From: Lachnospiraceae bacterium UBA5902
GTDB lineage: Bacteria > Bacillota > Clostridia > Lachnospirales > Lachnospiraceae
Direction: 5' to 3'
Assembly (NCBI GenBank): GCA_002431865.1
Contig: DJEI01000085.1
Coordinates: 1-61,811 of the forward strand
Length of the DNA: 61,811 nt
The notes under the pieces are model-generated. The model had not been told where the DNA came from. It ran no database searches and saw nothing but the letters and a program-made list of their open reading frames with translations. The stretch's first letter is position 1; each line of letters begins with the position of its first letter. Positions 26,527 to 35,566 of this stretch are shown piece after piece. Both the position numbers and the translations under genes were made by a program.

Positions 26527-26847
26527 ATGGAAAGAGATGAATTGATTGAGGAGATCTCAAGAAGAAAAGGAATTGCGATGGAAGAGGTTGCAGAGATCTT
26601 AGATGAGGAGGATGCAATCTGCTTAGAAGAGGAAGCAAAGTTTGTACAGCAGATGAAGAAAAAGAAGAGAAGAAAGAAGATGTGCATGCTTGGAACAATC
26701 ACGATATTCCTTGCAGGTGCAATCTGTGCCCTCTTCGTCCTTGACAAGAAGGAGAAGATCAACATGTCAGATTTAGAAGATATGGTGAAGGATAACGTGA
26801 AGAAATATACAGACAAGTATATGGATAAGATCAAGAAATTTAGCTAG
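26527..26847 (+). CDS. Small single-pass membrane protein of unknown function
   Basis: 106 residues with a good ribosome binding site (AAGGAGG, 8 nt). Residues 1-42 are acidic and helical (ELIEEISRRKGIAMEEVAEILDEEDAICLEEEAKF), 43-54 a strongly basic block (MKKKKRRKKM), 55-72 a membrane segment (GTITIFLAGAICALFVL), and the rest a charged helix (DMVKDNVKKYTDKYMDKIKKF). The basic block before the span predicts a cytoplasmic N-terminus. Not recognised as a family. It ends 27 nt before uvrA and may be co-transcribed with it. Confidence 0.7.
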   Translation: MERDELIEEISRRKGIAMEEVAEILDEEDAICLEEEAKFVQQMKKKKRRKKMCMLGTITIFLAGAICALFVLDKKEKINMSDLEDMVKDNVKKYTDKYMDKIKKFS

Positions 26848-26874
26848 ACAAAGGAGTAAGCGGAAACAGACGTC

Positions 26875-29709
26875 ATGAGTGAACATAAGTATATCACCAT
26901 CAAAGGTGCAAGAGAACACAATTTAAAGAACATTGACATCAAGATTCCGCGTGATCAGTTTGTAGTATTGACAGGACTTTCCGGTTCCGGTAAGTCCTCT
27001 CTTGCTTTTGATACGATCTATGCGGAAGGACAGCGAAAATATATGGAGTCTCTGTCGTCCTATGCACGACAGTTCTTAGGACTTGCGGACAAGCCGGATA
27101 TTGACTCGATTGAAGGGCTTTCTCCGTCTATTTCCATCGATCAGAAATCAACGAACCGGAACCCGCGTTCCACGGTTGGAACGGTGACGGAGATCTACGA
27201 TTACCTGCGTCTTCTGTATGCACGTATCGGAATCCCGCATTGTCCGAAATGCGGAAAAGAGATTTCCAGACAGACAGTCGATCAGATGGTTGACGAGATT
27301 ATGGAACTGCCTGAGGGCACGAAGTTCCAGCTGCTCGCGCCGGTTGTGCGCGGACGGAAGGGTGAACATGTCAAGCTGCTGCAGCAGGCAAAGAAAAGTG
27401 GCTATGTGCGCGTAATCGTGGATGACAGCATGTATGATCTGTCAGAGGAGATCAAGCTTGATAAGAACAAGAAGCATAATATCGATATCGTTGTGGACCG
27501 GCTCGCAGTCAAAGAGGGCATCGAAAGCCGTCTGACCGATTCTATCGAAACTGTTTTGAAGCTCGCAGAGGGACTGGTCAAGGTTGATGTGATCGGCGGA
27601 GAAACAATGTTATTTTCGGACAGCTTCTCCTGCCCGGATTGTGGTATCAGCATTGAGGAGATTGAGCCGCGAAGCTTCTCGTTCAACAATCCATTTGGTG
27701 CATGTCCTTGTTGTACCGGACTTGGATTCAAGACAGAATTTGATATTGATCTGATTATCCCGGATGACAGTCTGACTCTGAATGAAGGAGCGATTGCCGT
27801 ACCGGGCTGGCAGTCCAGCGGTGATAAGAAGAGCTATGCACATGCATGTCTCGAAGCGCTTGCCAAAGAATACAAATTCTCTTTGGATGTACCGTTTAAG
27901 GATCTGCCGGAAGAGGCAAAGCATGTGATTTTGTACGGAACGGAAGGCGAGAAAATCTATGTGCACTATAAGAGTGCCTATAACGGAAAAGATGCATTTT
28001 ATGCGAATTACGAAGGACTGCTTCGGAATCTGCAGCGCCGGTACAGAGAAACCACTGCAGAATCAGTTAAGCAGGATTACGAGACTTATATGACCGTGAC
28101 ACCGTGTGAGGTGTGTCATGGTAAGCGACTGAAACCAGAGTCTCTGGCAGTTACCATCGGTGGAAAGAATATTGCGGATGTCACGGATTTGTCGGTGGTA
28201 GCCCTGCATGATTTTATCTCAAAATTAGAGCTTACCGACCGACAGAAGATGATTGGTGCACAGGTGTTAAAGGAGATTCAGGCGAGACTTGGATTTATGA
28301 TCAATGTCGGTTTGGATTATCTGACACTGTCGCGTGCAACGGGAACCTTATCCGGTGGAGAAGCACAGCGTATCCGTCTGGCAACCCAGATTGGTTCTGG
28401 TCTGGTTGGAGTTGCGTACATTCTGGATGAGCCAAGTATCGGATTGCATCAGCGTGACAATGATAAGTTGATCGCAGCACTGAAACGTCTGCGTGACCTT
28501 GGAAATACTTTGCTTGTCGTAGAGCATGACGAGGATACGATGCTTGCAGCAGATCACATTATAGATATTGGACCGGGTGCAGGTGCAAACGGTGGTGAAG
28601 TTGTGGCACAGGGAACCGCAGAGGAGATCATGCAGTGCCCAGAGTCTATCACAGGAGCATACCTAAGTGGCAGGATCAAGATTCCGGTACCGGAGGAGCG
28701 GAGAACACCAACCGGATATATCGAGGTGCTTGGTGCCCGACAGAACAACTTGAAGAATATTAATGTGAAGTTCCCGCTTGGAGTGATGACCTGCGTGACA
28801 GGTGTATCCGGTTCTGGAAAGAGTTCGCTTGTCAATGAGATCTTATATAAGCATCTGGCGAGAACTCTGAACCGCGCGAAGGTAAAACCGGGCAAGCATG
28901 AAGATATCACAGGACTTGACCAGCTGGATAAGATTATCAACATTGACCAGTCTCCGATCGGCAGAAGCCCACGTTCCAACCCGGCAACTTACACAGGCGT
29001 CTTTGATCTGATTCGTGATCTGTTCGCAAACACAAAGGATGCAAAGGCAATGGGTTACACGAAAGGACGATTCTCCTTCAATGTCGCCGGTGGTCGTTGT
29101 GAGGCGTGCCGTGGCGATGGTATCATCAAGATTGAGATGCATTTCTTGGCGGATGTATATGTACCATGTGAAGTCTGTCATGGAAAGCGGTACAACCGGG
29201 AGACATTGGAAGTCAAATACAAGGGCAAGAGCATCTACGATGTACTTGATATGACAGTTGATGAAGCGTGTGAGTTCTTCGCACATGTGCCATCTGTCCT
29301 GCGCAAGATTTCGACCTTGCAGGAGGTTGGACTTGGCTATATCAAGCTTGGACAGCCATCGACGACATTGTCCGGTGGAGAAGCACAGCGAATCAAGCTT
29401 GCAACAGAACTTTCCCGCCGTAGCACAGGCAGAACGATCTATGTCTTAGATGAACCGACAACTGGATTGCATTTTGCGGATGTACATCGTCTGGTCGATA
29501 TCCTGCGCCGTTTGTGTGAGGGCGGAAATACGGTCGTTGTCATCGAGCATAACTTAGATGTTATCAAAACCGCTGATTATATCATTGATATCGGACCGGA
29601 AGGTGGCGAAGGCGGTGGAACGGTTGTAGCAACCGGAACACCGGAAGAGATTGTCAAGTGCAAGAAGAGTTATACGGGGCAGCATCTGAAGAAATACTTG
29701 AAGAAGTAA
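26875..29709 (+). CDS. uvrA: Excinuclease ABC subunit A
   Basis: 944 residues, the standard UvrA length. Two ABC modules each have a Walker A (GLSGSGKSS near 33; GVSGSGKSS near 643) and a signature LSGGEAQRI (near 495 and 835). Zinc modules are shown by CPKCGKE, CPDCG...CPCC and CEACRGDG...CEVCHGKRY. UvrA dimers find helix-distorting lesions and load UvrB. ATG 26875 follows AAGGAG. Codon style matches the first part of the window. A second uvrA begins at 61609 and runs off the end. Confidence 0.97.
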   Translation: MSEHKYITIKGAREHNLKNIDIKIPRDQFVVLTGLSGSGKSSLAFDTIYAEGQRKYMESLSSYARQFLGLADKPDIDSIEGLSPSISIDQKSTNRNPRSTVGTVTEIYDYLRLLYARIGIPHCPKCGKEISRQTVDQMVDEIMELPEGTKFQLLAPVVRGRKGEHVKLLQQAKKSGYVRVIVDDSMYDLSEEIKLDKNKKHNIDIVVDRLAVKEGIESRLTDSIETVLKLAEGLVKVDVIGGETMLFSDSFSCPDCGISIEEIEPRSFSFNNPFGACPCCTGLGFKTEFDIDLIIPDDSLTLNEGAIAVPGWQSSGDKKSYAHACLEALAKEYKFSLDVPFKDLPEEAKHVILYGTEGEKIYVHYKSAYNGKDAFYANYEGLLRNLQRRYRETTAESVKQDYETYMTVTPCEVCHGKRLKPESLAVTIGGKNIADVTDLSVVALHDFISKLELTDRQKMIGAQVLKEIQARLGFMINVGLDYLTLSRATGTLSGGEAQRIRLATQIGSGLVGVAYILDEPSIGLHQRDNDKLIAALKRLRDLGNTLLVVEHDEDTMLAADHIIDIGPGAGANGGEVVAQGTAEEIMQCPESITGAYLSGRIKIPVPEERRTPTGYIEVLGARQNNLKNINVKFPLGVMTCVTGVSGSGKSSLVNEILYKHLARTLNRAKVKPGKHEDITGLDQLDKIINIDQSPIGRSPRSNPATYTGVFDLIRDLFANTKDAKAMGYTKGRFSFNVAGGRCEACRGDGIIKIEMHFLADVYVPCEVCHGKRYNRETLEVKYKGKSIYDVLDMTVDEACEFFAHVPSVLRKISTLQEVGLGYIKLGQPSTTLSGGEAQRIKLATELSRRSTGRTIYVLDEPTTGLHFADVHRLVDILRRLCEGGNTVVVIEHNLDVIKTADYIIDIGPEGGEGGGTVVATGTPEEIVKCKKSYTGQHLKKYLKK

Positions 29710-29760
29710 AATGTTAAAAAAATTTTAAGAAAAAACCAAAGAAAATGTATGTTCTCAATT

Positions 29761-29989
29761 ATAATTCTTGGTTACAATTTAGAAAAATAAAGATAGCGAA
29801 CCGCTTGTTATGTTGAGTGGATATATATAATACCAATTCTAAAGCAGACCATTGGAGCATGTCGGCACTTAATGAGCTGGAACAGCGAATTTAGTACCGC
29901 TACATGCGGAAGTGAGCGAGAGCGCGTCTGCTGTGAATTGTGTATTATATATATCCAGATTAAGGATAGAAGCGGTTCGCTGGAATTAT
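29761..29989 (+). repeat. Structured repeat element, copy 2
   Basis: Core about 29834-29940, beginning CAATTCTAAAGCAGACC and ending GCGTCTGCTGTGAATTG. The inner stem here is GCATGT/ACATGC where the other copies have GCACGC/GCGTGC: paired changes at two positions. Complementary arms nest outward: CAATTC with GAATTG; a 14-bp arm at 29819-29832 with 29943-29956; a 12-bp arm AGCGAACCGCTT (29795-29806) with 29970-29981; ATAATTC (29761-29767) with GAATTAT (29983-29989). The outermost arm ends at the ribosome binding site of the aldo/keto reductase gene, so folding of a transcript could mask it. It occupies nearly all of the uvrA-reductase gap. Confidence 0.85.
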
Positions 29990-30003
29990 AAGGAGGGTAC
30001 AAC

Positions 30004-30993
30004 ATGTATATTGCAAAGGATACAAGATACGACAATATGAAGTACAATTATTGTGGTGCAAGTGGCTTGAAACTTCCTGCTGTATCACTTGGGCTTTGGC
30101 ACAACTTTGGTGCGAACGGAAATTTTGATACGATGGTAGATATGTGTGAGACAGCATTTGATAATGGTATTACACATTTTGACCTGGCGAACAATTATGG
30201 ACCATATGATGGCGCTGCAGAGGAGAACTTTGGCAAGATCTTAGATAAGAGCCTGCGTCCATACCGGGACGAGATGATCATCTCTACGAAGGCTGGATAT
30301 ACGATGTGGCCGGGGCCTTACGGCGACTGGGGCAGCAAGAAATATCTGGTGGCAAGTCTCGATCAGAGCCTGAAGCGTATGGGACTTGATTATGTGGATA
30401 TCTTCTATCACCACAGACCAGATCCGAATACACCGCTGGAAGAGACTGCCTGTGCTTTGGATGGCATTGTTCGAAGCGGAAAAGCGTTGTATGTTGGAAT
30501 CTCCAATTACAATAAAGAGCAGACAATTGAAATTGCAAAGCTGTTCAAGGAGATGAAGACACCATTTATCATCAACCAGAGACGATACAATATGTTTGAT
30601 CGTGCGATGGAAGAGGATGGATTAAAAGATTATGCGGCTGCAAACGGCATTGGTATTATCACATTCTGTCCGTTGGCGCAGGGCTTGCTTACAAATCGTT
30701 ACTTAAATGGTATTCCGGAGGACAGCCGTATCCGTACCGATGGCAGATTCCTGAAGGAGACAGCCATTAACGAGGAGACAATCGCAAAGGTTCGCGCACT
30801 GAATGTGATCGCGGAAAATCGTGATCAGACATTGGCGGAGATGGCACTTGCATGGATTCTGCGTGATAACGATATCACAAGTGTGCTGATTGGTGCATCA
30901 AGACCTTCCCAGATCTTAGATAACATCAGCATGCTGAAGAATATGACATTTACACAGGAAGAACGCGAGAAAATCGACAGAATCACAAAATAG
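30004..30993 (+). CDS. Aldo/keto reductase, YghZ-like
   Basis: 329 residues, (beta/alpha)8 barrel without signal peptide. Catalytic tetrad: Asp and Tyr in FDLANNYG, Lys in ISTKAGY, His in FYHHR. The fragment TMWPGPYGDWGSKKYL is typical of the AKR14 group (E. coli YghZ/Gpr, an L-glyceraldehyde-3-phosphate and methylglyoxal reductase using NADPH). The start has AAGGAGGG seven bases upstream, directly after the structured repeat. It is monocistronic, ending in two hairpins. Confidence 0.9.
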   Translation: MYIAKDTRYDNMKYNYCGASGLKLPAVSLGLWHNFGANGNFDTMVDMCETAFDNGITHFDLANNYGPYDGAAEENFGKILDKSLRPYRDEMIISTKAGYTMWPGPYGDWGSKKYLVASLDQSLKRMGLDYVDIFYHHRPDPNTPLEETACALDGIVRSGKALYVGISNYNKEQTIEIAKLFKEMKTPFIINQRRYNMFDRAMEEDGLKDYAAANGIGIITFCPLAQGLLTNRYLNGIPEDSRIRTDGRFLKETAINEETIAKVRALNVIAENRDQTLAEMALAWILRDNDITSVLIGASRPSQILDNISMLKNMTFTQEEREKIDRITK

Positions 30994-31000
30994 AAATAAG

Positions 31001-31088
31001 GGACGCTTCTTTTGTCATGAGGAGCGTCCCACTGTCTTATAAAAAGCCGTGCATAGGTTGTAGAAATACCTTGTGCACGGCTTTTTTA
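31001..31088 (+). terminator. Double hairpin terminator
   Basis: A first stem GGGACGCT/AGCGTCCC (31001-31031) lacks a T-run. A second, AAAAAGCCGTGC...GCACGGCTTTTTT (about 31040-31087), is a good bidirectional terminator between convergent genes. Confidence 0.8.
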
Positions 31089-31134
31089 ATATGAAATAAA
31101 TATATGTTTTGTAATGCGGAGCAATAACCAATTC

Positions 31135-32523
31135 CTATACATTTTCTTGTTGTGCATTCAACCGCGTCAGCTCGCGTAATTCCTTAATAGTAAATACACC
31201 ACAGACTACGGCGGCTGCGACATCTGCAATCGGACCTGCGTACATGACACCGTCGATTCCCATGAAGATCGGGAAGATCACGATGAGCGGCAACAGGAAA
31301 AGAATCTGTCTCGTCAGCGACATGAAGATACCAAGCTGCGATTTGCCGATGGAATTGAAGAAATTCGCTGTCACAGGCTGGATGCCGTTGATCAAAGTGA
31401 AGAACATATAAATCCGGAAGTACCGTTCAGAAAACTGATAGTAAAGCTCGCTTCCTTCTCCAAAGACACGGATGATCTGTCTTGGGAAAAGCTGGAAGCA
31501 TGCAAACGCAATCAGCGACAGGAAGGTAGCGGTGGCAAGCGCCAGAAGATATGTTTTCTTCACGCGGTTGTATTTCTTTGCGCCGTAATTAAATCCGATG
31601 ACCGGCTGGATGCCCTGTGAGATACCGATGACAAAGGACATGAAGATCATGTTGACCTTTGTAATGATACCGGCACAGGCAAGCGGGATATTACTTCCGT
31701 AGACGGATGATGCACCGTAATGTGACAGGACGTTGTTCATCACGATCTGTACGACAGTCATAGCAATCTGGTTGAAACATGCACTGGCACCGAAACGCAT
31801 GATGTTGGCAAAATAATTTCCACGGATTCGGAAACACCGTCTGTGCAACCGGATAGTCTTGAAATGAAACATGTATCGCAAACTGATGCAGAAGGATACA
31901 ATCTGTCCAAGAATCGTTGCGAGTGCGGCACCGCGCATTCCCATATCCAATGTAAAGATGAAGATTGGATCAAGAATCGTATTTACAATGGCGCCGATCA
32001 GCATGGAAATCATTGAATAACGGGGACTTCCATCGGCAAGGATCAGCTTGCTCATACCGGTGTTAGCAATCAGAAATGGAAATCCGATCGCAACAATGCG
32101 TGTATATGCCTGTGCATACGGCAGAACTTCCGCTGTTGCTCCGAAGAATTTCAGCATCGGTGTAAGCAGGATGGAGGTAAGTGCGAATAGTGCAAGTCCG
32201 AAGATCACCATCAGGCAGATACCACAGCCGGCATAATCGGCAGCTTCTTCGTCTTCTTTTGCACCAAGTTTCAAGGAAACGTTGGTCGCACTTCCGATTC
32301 CGAGCAACAGGGAAATCGCAGTGCATGTCGTTGAAAGTGGAAATGTAATGTTTGTTGCTGCATTTCCGTTGATTCCAATCCCCTGCCCGATGAAGATCTG
32401 ATCCACAATGTTATAAAGTGCAGTTACCAGCATCGAAATGATGCATGGAATTGCGAATTTGACAAGTAATTTTGATTCTTTCTGTGTGCCAAGCGGATTG
32501 GCAGCTTTTACGTTTTTGTTCAT
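31135..32523 (-). CDS. MATE-family multidrug/cation efflux transporter
   Basis: 462 residues and twelve hydrophobic spans in two homologous halves (FAIPCIISMLVTALYNIVDQIFIGQGIG opens the first; FGASACFNQIAMTVVQIVMNNVL the second). This is the NorM/MepA-type MATE fold, which expels cationic drugs or metabolites using Na or H gradients. The substrate is unknown. The ATG at 32523 is the first codon of a typical N-terminus (MNKNVKAANPLGTQKESKLLVKF). It is convergent with the reductase and divergent from the XRE-Uma2 gene. Confidence 0.93.
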   Translation of the reverse strand: MNKNVKAANPLGTQKESKLLVKFAIPCIISMLVTALYNIVDQIFIGQGIGINGNAATNITFPLSTTCTAISLLLGIGSATNVSLKLGAKEDEEAADYAGCGICLMVIFGLALFALTSILLTPMLKFFGATAEVLPYAQAYTRIVAIGFPFLIANTGMSKLILADGSPRYSMISMLIGAIVNTILDPIFIFTLDMGMRGAALATILGQIVSFCISLRYMFHFKTIRLHRRCFRIRGNYFANIMRFGASACFNQIAMTVVQIVMNNVLSHYGASSVYGSNIPLACAGIITKVNMIFMSFVIGISQGIQPVIGFNYGAKKYNRVKKTYLLALATATFLSLIAFACFQLFPRQIIRVFGEGSELYYQFSERYFRIYMFFTLINGIQPVTANFFNSIGKSQLGIFMSLTRQILFLLPLIVIFPIFMGIDGVMYAGPIADVAAAVVCGVFTIKELRELTRLNAQQENV

Positions 32524-32567
32524 TTTATATCACCATTTTTCTGTAGTATGTCCATATTTCGCTTAAT

Positions 32568-32597
32568 AAACTATCACTATCCAAGAAAAAATGTCAA
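32568..32597 (-). promoter_or_regulatory. Candidate promoter of the MATE gene
   Basis: On the minus strand TTGACA (32597-32592) lies 18 nt from TAGTTT (32573-32568). The -35 is perfect, the -10 poor. Confidence 0.45.
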
Positions 32598-32723
32598 TTA
32601 TAAGTTGCATTTTTTAGTAGAAACGAGTTCTTAACGAAATAGAAAACGGATATTTAACGGATTTGACAGGAAGTGATATAAATAAAAAAACTAATATTTG
32701 GATAGGATACGGGTAGAAAACGG

Positions 32724-32752
32724 TTGATTTATGCATAAAAGAGTACTATACT
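32724..32752 (+). promoter_or_regulatory. Promoter of the XRE-Uma2 gene
   Basis: TTGATT at 32724-32729 and TATACT at 32747-32752, 17 nt apart. Confidence 0.65.
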
Positions 32753-32802
32753 AAATATAAAGGTATTGGTAATGCAAGTATTTTTCCAAAGGAGCGATGC
32801 AT

Positions 32803-33588
32803 ATGACAATCGAAGAAATGAAAGAAAAGAAACGGGAGCATGGCTACACGTACAACATGATGTCGCAGATGTCGGGGGTTCCGCTTGGAACTGTACAGAA
32901 GATATTTACTGGAGAGACGAAATCACCGCGCTACGATACGCTTGAGGCATTGGCGCGAATCTTTGAAAATGGTGACCGGGATTACCTGTATGCGGACATG
33001 GTCGAGGATTCCGGTACAGCGTATGCAGCAAAGGTACAGGGGCAGTATACGTTGGATGATTATTACGCGTTACCCGAAGACCGCAGGGTAGAGCTGATTG
33101 ATGGCTGCATCTATGATATGGCGGCACCGTCTACGATACACCAGTTGATCGCAGGAGAGGTTTATCGGCAGATATCGAATTTTATTCTGGACAATGATGG
33201 TCCGTGCATGACGTTTATTTCTCCTGTTGACGTACAGCTTGACTGCGACGATAAGACGATGCTGCAGCCGGATGTCGTTATTCTGTGTGATGTTGACCGG
33301 ATGAAAGTGCGTTGTATATATGGTGCGCCGGATTTTGTGTTGGAAGTAATCTCGAAATCCACCCGGCTTCGTGACTATGGGAAGAAGCTTTCCAAATATA
33401 TGGATGCTGGCGTGAAGGAATACTGGATTGTGGATCCATATCAGAAGCGGATTATGGTATATGAATTTAACAAAGAGATTTTTCCGGTGATCTATGGGAT
33501 TGATGCGGATGTGCCGGTTGGATTATACGACGGCAGGTTGACGATCAATATAGCCGCACTGATGAAGAAGATTGAGAAGCTGCTGTAA
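32803..33588 (+). CDS. XRE helix-turn-helix fused to Uma2-type nuclease domain
   Basis: 261 residues from ATG 32803, where GGAG is 8 nt away (the ATG two codons earlier is too close). Residues ~5-65 are an XRE DNA-binding domain (GYTYNMMSQMSGVPLGTVQKIFTGETKSPRYDTLEALARIF). From ~80 a DUF820/Uma2 domain follows, with the PD-(D/E)XK core LQPDVVILCD, PDFVLEVISKST and KKLSKYMDAGVKEYWIVDP. Uma2 proteins are plentiful in bacteria, and most are single-domain and uncharacterised. Coupling to a DNA-binding head suggests a targeted nuclease or an autoregulated one. The gene stands alone behind a good promoter. Confidence 0.85.
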   Translation: MTIEEMKEKKREHGYTYNMMSQMSGVPLGTVQKIFTGETKSPRYDTLEALARIFENGDRDYLYADMVEDSGTAYAAKVQGQYTLDDYYALPEDRRVELIDGCIYDMAAPSTIHQLIAGEVYRQISNFILDNDGPCMTFISPVDVQLDCDDKTMLQPDVVILCDVDRMKVRCIYGAPDFVLEVISKSTRLRDYGKKLSKYMDAGVKEYWIVDPYQKRIMVYEFNKEIFPVIYGIDADVPVGLYDGRLTINIAALMKKIEKLL

Positions 33589-33655
33589 GATAATTAGAAT
33601 GTAACAATTATGCCAGTCAAAGCATAAATAAAGAGTAAATTAAGATTTCACCATA

Positions 33656-33684
33656 TCATATTACATTCACCATCTTCATAAACT
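33656..33684 (+). promoter_or_regulatory. Sigma-E type promoter of spoIIID
   Basis: TCATATT at 33656-33662 and CATAAACT at 33677-33684, 14 nt apart, match the mother-cell sigma-E layout. spoIIID is a sigma-E gene in Bacillus. Confidence 0.65.
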
Positions 33685-33714
33685 GTACAAACAGTCAAAC
33701 AGAGGTTTGTATAG

Positions 33715-33969
33715 TTGAGAGATTACATTGAAGAACGGGCACTTGAAATCGGTGAATATATCGTTGAGGAGGGGGCAACAGTCAGACAGGCTGCGCGGAA
33801 GTTTGGCATTTCAAAGTCAACCGTACATAAAGACGTCACGGAACGCTTAGAGCAGATCAACCTGCGTCTCGCACATGAGGCGAGAAAGGTGTTAGACGTC
33901 AATAAGTCTGAGCGCCATATCCGGGGCGGACTTGCTACGAAAGAGAAATATGCACATATGGAAAGGTAA
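33715..33969 (+). CDS. spoIIID: Stage III sporulation protein D
   Basis: 84 residues: RDYIEERALEIGEYIVEEGATVRQAARKFGISKSTVHKDVTERLEQINLRLAHEARKVLDVNKSERHIRGGLATKEKYAHMER, the complete SpoIIID pattern with its helix-turn-helix (VRQAARKFGISKSTVHKDV) and basic C-terminal helix. It is the mother-cell regulator acting between sigma-E and sigma-K. The start is TTG at 33715 behind AGAGG; no ATG fits. A terminator follows. Confidence 0.95.
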   Translation: MRDYIEERALEIGEYIVEEGATVRQAARKFGISKSTVHKDVTERLEQINLRLAHEARKVLDVNKSERHIRGGLATKEKYAHMER

Positions 33970-33978
33970 TGAAGAATG

Positions 33979-34020
33979 AAAAGGGACTGTGCACAAAAAT
34001 GGTGGACAGTCCTTTCTTTT
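33979..34020 (+). terminator. spoIIID terminator
   Basis: AAAGGGACTGT pairs with ACAGTCCTTT (one bulge), then TCTTTTGT. Confidence 0.65.
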
Positions 34021-34116
34021 GTGAAACTCTCGTGAATTTCTGGAAAAGCTTGATTTCAATGTACTGATGCGATAAAATAATCAGAAGTATGTAATGTGGG
34101 AATGGAGGCGGATGCG

Positions 34117-34500
34117 ATGCCAACGATACTTTTATATAGTGTTCCGGCGGAACAGCACAGACAATTAGAAGCGCTTGGCATGCGGATTGGATATTCCTGC
34201 AAGAAGATTGCGCGGAAGCGCTTTTTACAGCCAATCGGCTGCCATGTCGGGCTGCCGGGATTTGAACAGACCGGGGACTGGTACGAAGGGAAAGATCTGC
34301 CGGATCCGATGATATTATTTTCAGAGTTCTCGGACGGGCTGCTGAATCGTTTTCTGGTGGCATGTAAAGAAGATGGTATGCCACAGATCAATTATCGGGC
34401 AGTTGTCACAGAACATAACATTCACTGGAATGTGCTGGACTTATATCAGGAGCTGGTGCAGGAGCATGAGAGCCTGTATGGAGGCAAGGTAACACTATGA
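34117..34500 (+). CDS. DUF3783 family protein
   Basis: 127 residues from ATG 34117 (a GTG at 34096 is the longest start; GGAGG lies between them). PTILLYSVPAEQHRQLEALGMRIGYSCKKIARKRFLQPIG and ILFSEFSDGLLNRFLVACKEDGMPQINYRAVVTEHNIHWNVLDLYQELVQEHE match the DUF3783 pattern. No function is known. Its stop codon overlaps the start of the YhaO-like gene (ATGA), so the two are translationally coupled, and it may belong to the same nuclease operon. Confidence 0.75.
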   Translation: MPTILLYSVPAEQHRQLEALGMRIGYSCKKIARKRFLQPIGCHVGLPGFEQTGDWYEGKDLPDPMILFSEFSDGLLNRFLVACKEDGMPQINYRAVVTEHNIHWNVLDLYQELVQEHESLYGGKVTL

Positions 34501-35564
34501 ATTTTATACATATAGCAGACGTAAATCTGGGCGCACAGCCGGATCGTGGAAGAATCTGGAGCGATGTGCGGGCGAAGGAGATTTACAGTACATTTCATCG
34601 CCTGATTGAAGTGTGCGAAGAACAGAAAATTGAATTATTGTTGATTGCAGGAAATCTGTTTTACACAAAGCCGACGGAACAGGATTTGAAGGAACTGGAT
34701 TTCCAGCTTCGGAAGATTCCAAATACAAAGACGGTAATTATTGCCGGAGATCAGGACTATATTGATCCAGGTTCCGCATGGGAGACCTATACATTTGAGA
34801 GTAACACAATCGTGATGCCACGGGATCAGGCGGCAAGTGTGTATTTCGAGGATCTGAATGTCTGTGTCAGCGGATACAGCTATGGACATGCGACGTACAC
34901 TGGACGGATTCTGGAGCGTATGCGGCCGGGTAAGCCGGGTGCATACAATATTCTGCTTGGGCATGGTGGCGATATGGAACACATGCCATTTTCCAAGGAG
35001 CATGTGGCAAAGCTTGGATTTCAATATGTGGCACTTGGACATATGCACAAGCCGGCGCATATTTTGAAAAATCACATGGCATTTGCCGGAACATTGGAGC
35101 CACTTTCTTATACAGAGACCGGAAAGCACGGCTATATTTTAGGCGAGGTGACAACCTCCGGTGAGACAACGATCACATTTGTGCCATTTGCATGTAGAAA
35201 ATATGTGAATATGGCGATGGATATCAATTCGACCTATACAAATGGTGATATCTGCAATCTTGTAGAAGGCAAGATGCAGGAGCTGGGTGCGGATAACATT
35301 TATCGGATTTTATTGCGTGGACGTGCCGCCCAGAATATGGAAATTAATTTAAGCGAATTGACACGCCGCTATTGTATCAACGAAGTGATCGATAAGACAG
35401 AATGCGATTACGATATGGATGAGCTTCATGTGTCGAATCATGACAATCTGCTTGGCAGACTGATGGATGAATTGACCGATGATAAAAAAGGCGGAGACAA
35501 GGCGATTCGGGACAAGGCACTGCATTATTGTATGGAAGCCCTGCTTGGCGCAGGAGAGAAATAA
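34497..35564 (+). CDS. YhaO/SbcD-like metallophosphatase exonuclease subunit
   Basis: 355 residues. A calcineurin-like metallophosphoesterase fold: NFIHIADVNLG (first metal residues, with Asn in place of the usual His at the second position), LLIAGNLF, IAGDQDY, NILLGHGGD and ALGHMHKP. It resembles Bacillus YhaO and SbcD/Mre11, nucleases that pair with an SMC-like ATPase. The metal-site wording is atypical (HIADVN instead of HxADxH; AGNL instead of GDxFD), so catalytic ability should be checked. The gene overlaps DUF3783 and is followed after 2 nt by its presumed partner. Confidence 0.85.
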   Translation: MNFIHIADVNLGAQPDRGRIWSDVRAKEIYSTFHRLIEVCEEQKIELLLIAGNLFYTKPTEQDLKELDFQLRKIPNTKTVIIAGDQDYIDPGSAWETYTFESNTIVMPRDQAASVYFEDLNVCVSGYSYGHATYTGRILERMRPGKPGAYNILLGHGGDMEHMPFSKEHVAKLGFQYVALGHMHKPAHILKNHMAFAGTLEPLSYTETGKHGYILGEVTTSGETTITFVPFACRKYVNMAMDINSTYTNGDICNLVEGKMQELGADNIYRILLRGRAAQNMEINLSELTRRYCINEVIDKTECDYDMDELHVSNHDNLLGRLMDELTDDKKGGDKAIRDKALHYCMEALLGAGEK

Positions 35565-35566
35565 CG

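Noticed and set aside
29761..29989. Repeat elements as HEARO/OMEGA RNA or IS605 ends
   Set aside because: Layout is loosely similar but I could not match the consensus from memory, and no IscB/TnpB/TnpA gene is present; left unassigned.
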